Below, one piece after another: positions 1-10,130 of a stretch of 64,000 nucleotides of DNA. The first letter of the stretch is position 1; every line of letters starts with the position of its first letter. Under the pieces are notes generated by a model. The model did not search any database. It was not told the DNA's origin and worked only from the letters and a program-made list of their open reading frames with translations. Made by a program: the position numbers and the translations under genes. Source of the DNA: Lunularia cruciata (taxonomy: Eukaryota > Streptophyta > Marchantiopsida > Lunulariales > Lunulariaceae); assembly GCA_948567375.1 (NCBI GenBank), contig OX419758.1, positions 1,059,001 through 1,123,000 of the forward strand. The letters run 5' to 3'.

Positions 1-110
1 AGTCTATGTATGACTTATGTGTAAGTTGTGTTTCTATAGTGTGTGATGTTGTTAATGATGTATGTTATCTATAGTAATATATATACGCACAATATTATAC
101 CCACCTCAAG
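1..110 (+). repeat. LTR fragment related to element G
   Basis: The first 110 bases match the LTR starts near 56525 and 57080 (shared runs such as gtctatgtatgacttat and tctatagtgt). The leading tgtggcac of those copies lies off the left edge. It is the same strand as element G. Similarity stops near the string tatatacgcac, as it does in the 57070 copy. Confidence 0.7.
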
Positions 111-2284
111 TATAAATAATACTCTCTTTTAGTTTACTTGTTTATTATTTTGTGTTTTCATCCTCTATGAAACAAGTAACAAAATAATATCTCTAATCTG
201 ATGTAAATTTTTTGGGTATAAAAAGTAGAATCAACTAGAATCATAATTCTGTACTAATGTTTGGGTTTTTCATTTAATAATGGTTTTAATTTAATAATTT
301 TATTTAATTTAATAATACATCAAATTGAACTTGTAAAATACAAATCTACAGAATTAGACAAATCACTTGAAACTTTGACTTGAACAAAAATTTATTTCAT
401 GATATGGAATTGAACCTTTTAATAACAAAACTGAATCAAAAAAAGGGTTTCATTTAAAACCCCAAGACCTAATCAATCCGTACCAAAACTCATTTTCTTT
501 CTACCTGAAGTGTACATGTTCGGGTAGGGATCCTCTCTTTATTGTATGGATATAGAGTTAGACATCAAATTATTGTATTGACAAATGCTCATGGTTGCGC
601 ATTACTGTGCCTACACACGATTGCGAGTCAAATTATTATCAAGTACCTTATTATCGCCTATTTATGGAGTTGAGCTTGCTGGGTTCGTATAAATGCTGAA
701 GGCATAGTAGCTCTGTAACTTTTCTAGATTCAATAGTAATCTTATCTCAAGGGTGAGGGACGCCCTAAAATATCAGCTTTTTCCTCTTGATCGACAGCGC
801 CATAATGTGTATTCGTTATATAGAGAGCAGCATGAATGAAGTTCGGATGTAAAATATTGAGCTCAAAAATGGTACACAGAATAGCTTTTATGATAAAAAT
901 GATAAAACATGATAAATCTGGAAAAGAAGCTAAATAGCTAAATATCTATGTGCTCTCCCATATGAGGGTCGTGTGCTCTGCACTAGCAGATACTCAATAT
1001 TTTTGGAAACCCTTCTATGTGGTACGAGTCTCACTTTCCTTTCGCAATACAAAAAGCATCAACGTTTCAAACTCACGTGTTTGACATCCAAGATGGTCTA
1101 AAAGAAGGAATGTGATATAGGCTGGATAATCTTAAGTCTTTTGCAGAAACGAATCAGCACTTTCCAAAGAGTACGTGAACGAAATGATGCAAAGAACAAA
1201 ACAGATGCTGATGTGATTGATCTATTCTTTACCATCTAGCTATGGTGTAACGAGAAAATCTATAGACTATAGAGAGATGTGTGCGTTATCACGCATGAAA
1301 GCTACAAAGGCCAGCAAACATATGTCCCACCAAAAGTGCAAGGTATACTCTAATAATTACTAAGATAAAGTCTTTAGGCGAGGGACTGGGTGGAAAGAGG
1401 AGAAATCCATATCTCAAAGCAACGCAAAAGCACTTCTTTTTTATATATCTTCGAAACTCTTCACATGCGTCCGTTTGGTCGGTTATATGATATCGGATGA
1501 TGTAGAGTCTTGTGCAGCAATTCACGTTCTTTAAGCATATTAGTTCAGATATCTATTGGTAAAATGTAAGATTTAAATATATTGTTGGTGATTTCTTTGT
1601 AGTTTTATGTTCCATCGTTTATAAGTTCTTTAATGTTTAATTTTATCCATATGATTGATTAACATAAGAACTTGTACAAGTTTTTCGCAAGTTTGAATTT
1701 ATTCTTGTGTGATAATGAGCAAAACCTTTCGAGTTGCTAGACCCTAACAGTAATTTGTCCTTTCGTGCCTTTCGAGCTTAGTTAGAGTTTGCCGGTCTTT
1801 ATGGGAGCTCGTCCTTTCTCTAAGGAAGGGTTAGTCTCAATTTTCTAAATCTAGAGTAACATATCGATATTGAGGACTCTATCGGGATGATTGATTGTAG
1901 ATTTCATACATATAGCAAATGCTTTTAAAATACCATAAGAAATCTATAGGATAACTAACTTTCACCGTGGAATGACATTAAGGCAGGTTAACGTTTAAAG
2001 TATAAAGTAGGAAATAAAAACATACGTATTATGTCTATACATCATGCTATGCCTTGTAGTTTGGTGCTCTCTCTCTTCCAACGAGATCTGTATCAAATGT
2101 TTATTATCATACGCAAAGCATTTGGACTACTTGGCTGATCATTACAGTCAAGTTTAATCCATTGAATATGTTTATAATTTTATTTATTATTATTATTGTA
2201 TTTATAAATTAAAAATTTGCCAAATGAAAGGGGAAAGGAATATTGTGAATCAACTTGTCTCTCACTTAGAATGAACCTCTTATG
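111..2284. other. AT-rich DNA, no gene seen
   Basis: No open frame of convincing length or composition, no protein family and no RNA gene was recognised on either strand. The short frame at 1289-1525 (minus) has no recognisable content. Confidence 0.5.
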
Positions 2285-2955
2285 GTTATTAAGGTAGTGC
2301 ACTATGGACTAAAAAAGCAAGGAATCTTTAACTCCATTTTACTCTTCCAAAGTTAGAATTCCAAAGCAAGACTCAAGATATTACTTGCTAAAAAACCCAA
2401 TGAGAGAGATAGTTGCAAATGAAATGAAAGTGAGTACTTTCTCACCCTTAGATTATACACTTGTGAAATAGTTACACATCATTGCTACTAATTACCATAG
2501 TAACTCAAGTTACTAGGCAAAAAATCAAATAAAATCTAAAATCTAAAATCTAGAGGAATATCCAAACTCATGAGAATAATTGACTGAGTATATTATTATT
2601 ATCTTGATGCAATCACTAAGTCAAGGATTCATTCACATGGGCTATACTTGGACTATAGAAGAATATGAACCAAAAAGCTTGTGATTCCAAGACTTCCAAG
2701 TTTCCAACTCTTCCTCAAAGCCAAACACCTAAGAATAATATCAAGTAAATACACTAGAGTCCAAAATAGTTGTGTTCACTCTTTTTCCTTCCTCTCAAGT
2801 AGATTCACCTCTATCTTGGCTATGATTAACTCTATCTAATCATGACTAATGTAAAAGCTTATTTTGATTCTATATCAATAATATTTCTCAACTATTTGCA
2901 ATATAAAACAAAATACCATAATAGAACATACATGCATCAATTGATGTTATAGTGC
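2285..2955 (-). repeat. R-family LTR-like copy R1 (unoccupied by the solo LTR)
   Basis: The reverse complement aligns along its length with 34506-34719 plus 35452-35931. Shared landmarks include tttcacaagt, ggctatgcttggactatag versus ggctatacttggactatag, and gccaaacacctaagaata. In the other copy a 732-bp LTR is inserted; here the same point (near 2735) is continuous, so this copy serves as an empty site. The TATA-like string of the other copy is degraded here. Ends are approximate. Confidence 0.7.
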
Positions 2956-3558
2956 AAAGCACAAACAAGTGCAAAAGGAAAAAAAGAGAGCAAGGCCCAA
3001 TAGTCCTAGGTGGCCAAGAAAGACATACAAGAACATGGCACAAAGTACCATAGAAGAAAAATGCATTATCAACAAGCACGTAAGAAACAAAGGAGAGGGT
3101 AGTCTACTCTTGAATTGCATGGTAGAGGTCCTTCAATGGTATGTTTGGTAAGTAAGGAGGCAAGTCCTAGCGTGTTGGGTGTGCTGCTTATTGGTGACGA
3201 CCATAGTTGCTTGCCAATGAAGACCAAAAGTATCCAAGGACAACCAAGATGCATAGTGGTCCTCCTTGCCCCTTGTGGCAATGGTAGTTATTGCTCCCGC
3301 ATATATATCTACTCATGCCAATAACTTTGCTTGCAAAGGGTGTGCAACCACCACATTATACAAGGTGCAGCAACCACTTGTGAAAAAATAATATGTACTC
3401 ACACTTGACGTATACGTGGTCCAAGTAGGTCCAACCATTGCTCAATCTAAACATGGGCTCATGTAGCATGTAAGATTTTAGCAAGCATGCATGGCCCTAA
3501 GAGAGTGGAGAAAGTATGCAAGATCGTGTTATCAAACATCCAAAAGTGGCAACACTAT
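2956..3558. other. Repeat-like DNA, no gene recognised
   Basis: This stretch has short overlapping frames on both strands (for example 3069-3281 minus). It may be decayed sequence of the same non-LTR element as 3559-3933, but no motif supports that here. Confidence 0.35.
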
Positions 3559-3933
3559 CTATCTGTGCAAGAAAGTCCATGCCAAATATAAAGCCTTAAG
3601 GAGGTAAGACCATGAGAGAATAGAATAGGCTACTTGTGTATTCTCCAAGGGGGGGAGGAGGTGAATATGGGCTATGGCCTGGACTAAGGTGTATGAGATG
3701 AATGCACTACAAAAATCCTCTTGTTTGAGAGGAGAACCCAAAACACTTAATCCACCTTTAGGGAATTGGAATCCTGGTAGGAAGTCTAAGGGAGCGAGGA
3801 CCTTGCATGGGCTCAAGACCGTGCATTGGCTCCAGACCTTGCATTCATGAGTCTGGACTCGTAAACCCAAGGCCTCCAACTTGAGTGTGAAAGCAAACAC
3901 TGCCCAAACTACATTATCCAAAACAGAGTGCAT
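3559..3933 (-). pseudogene. Non-LTR reverse transcriptase fragment (post-catalytic region)
   Basis: The 124-codon frame reads as the segment that follows the catalytic box in a family of non-LTR reverse transcriptases. It has a GLRVQ...C.VWS stretch, then a VLGSPL motif, then LVQAIAHIHLLPPLENTQ. The better preserved copy at 7548-7910 has the same order: GLRVKVSKCRAWSP, then LVQDILHVDDLPLLGDPQ. The catalytic motif itself is not present. It is an isolated relic without a start codon context or neighbouring domains. The family assignment comes from recognising the pattern, not from a search. Confidence 0.6.
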
Positions 3934-5379
3934 ATGATGGATGATATAACATCTGTTTTAATTCTCTATTGCAAGAGAGAAAAGCATCTAACATCACATA
4001 ACATATACTCTTGTATATAGCTCAAGGTATAATAGCTCTAGAAATTTGTGCAACTCGCTACTTGAGGTAAATCTAGAGCAAAACACTATATTTTCAACTT
4101 GAGATTACTCCAAAGCCGCTATGAGTAGGAATGGTTCCCCGATGGGTGAGGTGCTCACTATAATTCTTGGGGAAATTACTTTTTATGAATAGTTGCATAC
4201 TTCTTATATGAAAGACCTTTGTCGAAGAAATAAATATGTATAAGAAAAAATAGAATATGACATATAGAAGAAATTTTTAGAGCTGTCATTTTTAACAGCC
4301 GCTGCTGGTAGATAAGCCAATTGCTCAGTTTGATGTAATATACTTCTTGTAAGCGTACACATTGATTGGGCACTCGAGGAAGGAATCCCATGAGGATTAA
4401 CAAATTACTAACGCCCAATCAAACTTAACTATATTACTCATAGAGGCTCTGATTCAAATGGGGACCATGGCCTAGCATGCACGATTTTTGAGATGTAGCG
4501 GTGACCGTAAGTAAGGGTCCAATCTATTCAAAGAAATTATCAGGTTCATCACAAGTTTGCCCGTGGATATAAAGTTCAACCTATGTGTATCCCGCATAGA
4601 GAGAATCCTACAATATACGGATTTTATATCCATCTGGTAGTGCTATACTGCTCCACTGCATCCTGCATGTAGGCAAAATGTACATAGTTGCTACTCTACA
4701 ACTGCGAATGAGTAAAGAATAAGGGATAAGAAAAACTAGAAGTTGAAGGGAAGACGACTGAAGTCTTTCTTACTGTACTTCTCTACGTACCCAGCAGTTT
4801 TACTGCTATACAGTCTATACAGTATAGAGTTTGAGTAAATATCAAGGGAGTAAACTAGCATGATGTCAATAAGAGTTTCAAACGTAGGTTCCGCGTACAG
4901 GCAGTAAGAGACAAGCATTCCGGGTACGTCCGGTAGCCGCAGATAATGGTCCACACAATGACTAATGGTTTTCGGGGACAGTATCGAATACTCCTTTCTT
5001 CTTTTCCTGACATCCGGGGTTGCGACACCTACGCGACAAGATCTCGGCTGGTAAATTTCAGTGGCTAAAATCCAAATTTATCGAGAGAAAATGGATGCCT
5101 CTCATTGGCCTCCACTGTCACTACGTTTGGCATCTTGGCGTAAATCTCTGTTTGACGAGTAAATGACACGTGCTTGATCTCTACAACGTAATGGTAGAAT
5201 GACTTTAATTCCACTGGCAGCTGCCAACCTGGATCTTGGAAAGGAACCCCCACCAACTGGTCCAGAACCAGGGAAGTTACTAGCTCCGTATTTTATGTTG
5301 AAAAGGACAGTTGCGGTATTCCTCCAACTTAGATTATGACATTGTTTTTCCTTGTTTAGCCTTGTTTACCATTTCACCT
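3934..5379. other. No gene recognised
   Basis: Mixed-composition DNA with only short frames (4176-4418, 4736-4954 and 5065-5256, all minus). None resembles a known protein. No tandem repeat or RNA gene was seen. Confidence 0.45.
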
Positions 5380-5560
5380 TGAAGGATGGGGTCTTCCCAT
5401 CCTTCGCTTTTTCTACGCGGTCATCTTCTTCCTGGTTTGGGGCTTAGCCCCATGTTACCTTTATTTGTCTCTCCCTTGTACGGCCTGATGGGGTCTTCCC
5501 ATCCTTCATTTTTCCTACGCGGTCGCCTTTTACTTCCTGGATTCATGACAAGGCCTTTCT
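5380..5560 (+). repeat. Two-copy tandem repeat
   Basis: The string aggatggggtcttcccatcc followed by a pyrimidine run, tctacgcggtc and cttcctgg occurs at about 5382 and again at about 5487. An inverted copy lies at 6150-6225. The tail (ttctacgcggtcgcc) recurs at about 10955. The spacing and inversion look like remnants of a small mobile element, but no terminal structure was established. Confidence 0.7.
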
Positions 5561-6139
5561 CCAAGCAAACCTGGACATAGTAGAGTGGAATATCGGCCAT
5601 CGATCTATCAAGTGAAACCCTAAATAGCAGGGGGTCTCCGGTTGTCACCTACTGAAATGCGGGAAAGTAGGACAACTTCGGGCACTGTTTAGCCAGAACC
5701 TCTCATTGACATAAATCATCTGACCAACAAAGGATTTAATGGGTGCGGTTACTGTGTCAGGTTTCTAAGATAGTTTGTCATTTCAGTGGCGGAGGAGAAG
5801 GAGAAGGGTACCGGTACAGTGCAATATTGTTGTTTATTTGGTAGACATCTGCTTAGGTATAAGGACTCCCGGTGTGGATAGTGAAGTAAAGAGGATTGTT
5901 GACAGGAGACGAGGCGATCGTGAGAGGTGGAGCGTGTAACCACCAATATGATCCATAACCAAATTAAAATAACACATTACATAGAAAGACAAAAGCTTGA
6001 CATTTTCCTTTATCAATATAAAATAAAGGAACATGTGTCCATTAGTGTGGTAACATTAATCTTATCGACATACTAAATCTCACATCGACACACTAAAGGA
6101 GAAGCACATAATAATCAGGAGACAAGACAAGGCGACCAC
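5561..6139. other. No gene recognised
   Basis: Spacer between the tandem repeat and its inverted copy. Two short minus-strand frames (5749-5946 and 5834-6034) look random. Confidence 0.4.
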
Positions 6140-6149
6140 ACAAAACACA

Positions 6150-6225
6150 AGAAGGATGGGAAGACCCCATCAAGCGGTACAAGGGATAGTCAAAGATAAA
6201 AGAGGTAGAATGGGGCTAGGCCTCC
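6150..6225 (-). repeat. Inverted copy of the 5380-5560 repeat
   Basis: The reverse complement contains cttgatggggtcttcccat, a ccttgtac string and a gcctagccccat string, in the order seen at 5445-5510. It lies about 0.7 kb from the direct copies, in opposite orientation. Confidence 0.65.
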
Positions 6226-6430
6226 ATAGTATCGATACGAGAAAGCTGCAATATTGCACCTAAAACAGCAGAGCTATGCAAGTCGGATCTACAAATTACT
6301 AGAGCATTCGAAGAAACATCACCTAGAGTGATTGCTCTCCTATGGATTGCACCAGCCAATGCTCTCTATAGAGCAATAGACACACATTGTCTAAAATATG
6401 CTACAAAGTATGAGAGTGAGAGTGGTACCC

Positions 6431-6930
6431 CTAGTGTCTAATATGATAAGCTCTCGCACACTCCTTGACAAATGTGTTGAATGCCTTGTCCATCCCTCCA
6501 TATAACTCCAAGGCTAGAGGAACAAAGAGGTGACCTTGCTGCATATCCCTATACTTGGAGACCTTACGTGCTACTATTCCGCATGCCGCTCATCCAGAAG
6601 GATGAGTAATCACTCCTTCCAAAACTGCATCACACATAGGCTCTCTAACCATAACATCTGCCACTATCACCTGATCATCTTAAGCCAAGTATAAGTCTGC
6701 TCTGACACATGTCATCTACAAAGAATATGAATGCTCCCTCCAAACAAGGTATTCACTCTCTTGTGCCATAGCAAACACTATATCTATGATGGTATCATGT
6801 GTAGCTATCCTCTATCCTCCATAAGGACATTGTGTCATATGCACCGCTACTGCATCTAGTGTAGAACCACACTCACAAGTGAGTAACAAAGATGTAGACA
6901 AGTGTACAAAACGTAGGTAGAACCTCATCA
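6431..6930 (-). pseudogene. C-terminal Zn-cluster and PD-(D/E)XK-like endonuclease domain
   Basis: On the minus strand the frame gives CECGSTLDAVAVHMTQCPYG, a C-x-C...H...C cluster. After further sequence come RADLYLA, then DDQVIVADVMVREP, then SKYRDMQ and FVPLALELYGGMDKAF. The spacing ADLxL ... VVADV ... KYR ... FVPLALExxG is typical of the restriction-like nuclease tail of some non-LTR elements, where the D, the acidic residue in VxVADV and the K are the likely catalytic set. Several in-frame stops (for example after RADLYLA and after THPSG) show that it is dead. Confidence 0.6.
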
Positions 6931-7547
6931 TTGTAAAGAAAATTATTTTGGTGCAAGTCAGAATGCCCTAATGAACGATTGAGCTAAGATCCAAGAGCCT
7001 ACACCCTTGCTAGAGCAAGAGCAAAAACATGCTCTAGTGGCCTTAGGAATGGATGAGTCAACTAAGAGAGAATGTAGCATATGATTACATTGTTGCTCCA
7101 TCAAGGAAGATTGCAAACCTCTTGTCTAATCTAACGGTAGTGAAGCAAAGGATGGAAGGTCCTCCGGTGCCTGTGGAGATAGATCATCTCTTGTCTGCCA
7201 CAAAAACACATGGAGAGATAAGGATACCTCCTCCACCTTGGTCACATAAGTTTCCAAAATTGGCGTATCAATAACCACAAAATGAGAAGAATGTAGGAGT
7301 GCCAAGAAAACCCAACAACCCAACAACCCAAAAATGCAATAAGTGCCATCTCCTCCATAGACAATAGGCCTACCACTCCACAAAAGATAAGTAAAGATGC
7401 TTGTTTACATGCTAAATCCCATGTCACACACTCAAACATCCTTGGTCCAATGATATCACCAAAGACTCCGATAATCCTCCTATCAAAAGCTCTCAAACAT
7501 GATAAGAAAGTCAAGGAAGCAAGAACCGTGCGGGGAAGATAAGTCGG

Positions 7548-8450
7548 TCAATAAGTAATACTAGAGAAGAGTATACTAAATATCACTTGCGGATCTCCTA
7601 GTAGAGGAAGGTCATCGACATGGAGAATATCCTGTACAAGGGTAGTGTCTAAGAAGCATGTGACAAAATTCTCAAATTCTACTAGCACTTCAAGAATACA
7701 TAGTCTATTTATAGATGTGACACACCCCTCTAGAAGCTCAAAGTGGGAAGAGTTATCTGAAGGAGACCATGCTCTACATTTTGACACCTTGACTCTCAAG
7801 CCTACAAGATGTAGCTCAATAGTCAAGTGATCAAAGGCCTGCCTAATTAGATCTATGGGGCTCACAATGTGTGCATTGTTTACTAAGGAAGGAAATGCAC
7901 AACCTACCATGGCCTAAGTAGTAGATAAGAGAGCTCTGAAGTGAGCTATGGAAAACAAAGGTCCCCTAAAGGATCTCCTTATTGTGTATCAACAATTGAC
8001 TCCAAGACATTGACTCCTTCCTATGACCACCCATGTTTGTAGTAAAGGGAAGTAAGAGAAGCATAGAACTACCACACAAAGGAATGAGACTTGCCAAGGG
8101 TCCCTAAGCTCTCTAAAGATGGATGCATGAGAGATGTTATTAAAAGTGTTCTAAACATCCATTTGTATGACAATCCACTCCAAAAGGAGTGGGTTGTCCT
8201 ACAAGTGGAGTGCATTGATGCCTAGGGAAATAGCCTTGCAACCTCCAAATGTAGCTACTCCAAATTGATGTGGACCAAGGTGCTCTTGGAAGTGAGATTG
8301 ATGCAGAAGGACAATGGTGTGGCTAACCAAGCGCCAAAAGATCTCTCCAATATCAATTTGTCTAATACCTCCGTGCTCTTCTCCATTGTGAGAAATCAAC
8401 TAGCCCCTAACACCAGACTAATTGATGTAAAAATATCTCTCCTCAATATT
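7548..8450 (-). pseudogene. Non-LTR reverse transcriptase core, catalytic box mutated
   Basis: From 8399 down, the frame reads GGIRQIDIGEIFWRLVSHTI and then HLGPHQFGVATFGGCKAIS. This corresponds to the family pattern GGVRPIxxGExxRRL ... GPxQFGVAxxGGxEA. From 7910 down come VNNAHIVSP, DLIRQAFDHLTIELHLVGLR and KCRAWSPS. The YxDD-type box expected before the IVSP segment reads VNNAH, so both catalytic aspartates appear replaced by Asn. Frameshifts separate the two blocks. Confidence 0.65.
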
Positions 8451-8558
8451 GTTGTAGCCACTTGAAATAGCTCGATAAATCCACTAGAAGGATCATATAC
8501 CTAAAAACAATATCTAAGATGCTCATATACCATCCATGACAAGCCTCTTGAGGAGAGG

Positions 8559-9300
8559 TGTAATACCAAGAGTTAGCCACATGATCTAGATGTAAAATTT
8601 GGTTTGTTAACATATGGAATGATTTTATACATGATGGTCAAAATAGATCAGATAGAAGTATCACCAAAAGAGTACTTCTACTAATAAGGCAGAAATCAAA
8701 ATAGACTTGAAAACCTTGGAACCAATAGCTAGATATATGATTTAAAGGTGAGAATTGGTTTGGTAACATATGCAAGGATGTTACACATGATGGACTAAAT
8801 AGATCAGAAAGAGGTATCACCAAAAGAGGACTTCTACTAATAGAGTAGGAACCAAAATATGCTTGAAATCTTTGAAGACAATTTTGGAGGCCTAAACGGA
8901 TGAATTAGGTCTTGAAAATAAACTTCCTCTCCCCTAATAGAGGAAAGGTTAGCCTTTCCTACCCCCTAGTTCGTCTCATCAAGAGCTTTCCAATGGTACC
9001 TCACCCACATGATTTTGAGATTCCTATAGGAAGATTCTTTCTGGTCAAAGCTCGTTTGACCAACCAGATAGGACCAGGGCCGACATGTCACCCATCCAAG
9101 TAAGTAATCCAAGGGTGGAGCTTTCTGACATGTCACCTATCTATGTGCCTAATCCTATGGTGGAGCTTCCTTGGAGGAGATCCTCTTTGTTTATATAATA
9201 AAGAGAAGGTGCTCCTTTGAGGCATCGGAGGTTTGAGTGTGAAGTCGTGTGTTTCTCATGGTGTGTTTCTTCTTAGGTCTCCTATCCTTGGAGTATTACA
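8559..9300 (+). mobile_element. Solo LTR (742 bp) with 5-bp target-site duplication AGAGG
   Basis: Starts TGTAATACCAAGAG and ends GGAGTATTACA. It is flanked by agagg at 8554-8558 and agagg at 9301-9305. No internal polyprotein lies on either side; the flanks are one interrupted non-LTR element, so this is a solo LTR. A second copy of the same LTR lies at 34720-35451. The first third contains an imperfect tandem duplication of about 150 bp (8566-8718 and 8719-8875), which is present in both copies and so is ancestral. Confidence 0.9.
9191..9200 (+). promoter_or_regulatory. TATA box of the solo LTR
   Basis: The string ttatataata is followed by aagagaaggtgctcc. The same block occurs in the second copy (tatataataa at 35361-35370). 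It lies about 100 bp before the LTR end, as expected for a U3 promoter. Confidence 0.55.
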
Positions 9301-9983
9301 AGAGGCGAGGGGCAATGCACAACATTTGTGCAAAAAATGACCTATCAAGACATAAAGTTGGTCAGGCTAATAATCTCAGACCTAGAATGGTACTCCCTCT
9401 CTTGCTGTAGGATGTAGTGAGTGTAGGGAAGAGATAATCTCATTATTGAGACTAGCCATAGACAAGCTTGTGCTACCTCTACTAAACTCTCTTGTTTGAA
9501 CCCAATGTCCTACACTATTGTAATTGAGTGGACTCTATGGTATCGTGTGGCAAAATCTGTCTCCTAAAACATGCATCCCTAATTGACTCCTCTTGTAGGG
9601 GTAGCACAATCCCCCACTCAGAATTGAAGAAATCTAGCAACCACCTCTTTATGCACAACAAGTCTCCCTTTAGCATAACAAAGGCACCATTGAGGGAACA
9701 AGAGGAATAAGAACCATGCTAACTTGTCCGAAGAATCACGTGCCAAACATTTAAGTGGTAGATGAAAAGCCTATCTAGCCTCATCATGGGGTGTACGGGG
9801 TAGCATATGGAATAAACATGGACATTGAAAACTTAACTCAACTAAACCCAAGATACAACTTGCCTGAGATGCTAACCACTCCCATGACTCGATTTGTATC
9901 CCTAGAATAGTCAACAAAGGGATAAAGGAAGCATGCTTAATCTTAAGTGTTACTACTATCTATAAGGTTGTTCACTTTACATG

Positions 9984-10074
9984 AGCATCTCAAGTGGTCC
10001 AATCATAGTCCTTGTGTATCCTTCCCATAGGTCTTTACCCCTTGTGAGGCAAAGTGTCGGTGACACACAGGGCA
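9984..10074 (-). pseudogene. Zinc-finger-like N-terminal relic of the non-LTR element
   Basis: The minus frame reads CPVCHRHFASQGVK and then, past a stop, LDHLRC. A CPVCxxxF start resembles the N-terminal fingers of R2-type elements. The second metal-binding pair is not clear. Support is mainly its position at the right distance upstream of the RT. Confidence 0.35.
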
Positions 10075-10130
10075 TGGTGTAACCTGTGCTAGTCTAGGCG
10101 GCCTCACATGGAAAAATGCAGCCATGGTTA

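Larger units (their letters stand above)
6431..10130 (-). mobile_element. Decayed non-LTR retrotransposon with restriction-like endonuclease tail
   Basis: Reading on the minus strand from about 10130 to 6431, the order is: a zinc-finger-like CPVC motif (about 10074), unrecognised sequence, an inserted solo LTR (8559-9300), a reverse transcriptase (8450-7548), and a C-terminal cysteine cluster plus a PD-(D/E)XK-like nuclease (about 6930-6431). The frame is broken by many stops. This order (N-terminal finger, RT, C-terminal restriction-like endonuclease) is that of R2/NeSL-type elements. The left end is set by the last stop in the nuclease frame (6431). The right end is approximate. Confidence 0.65.
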
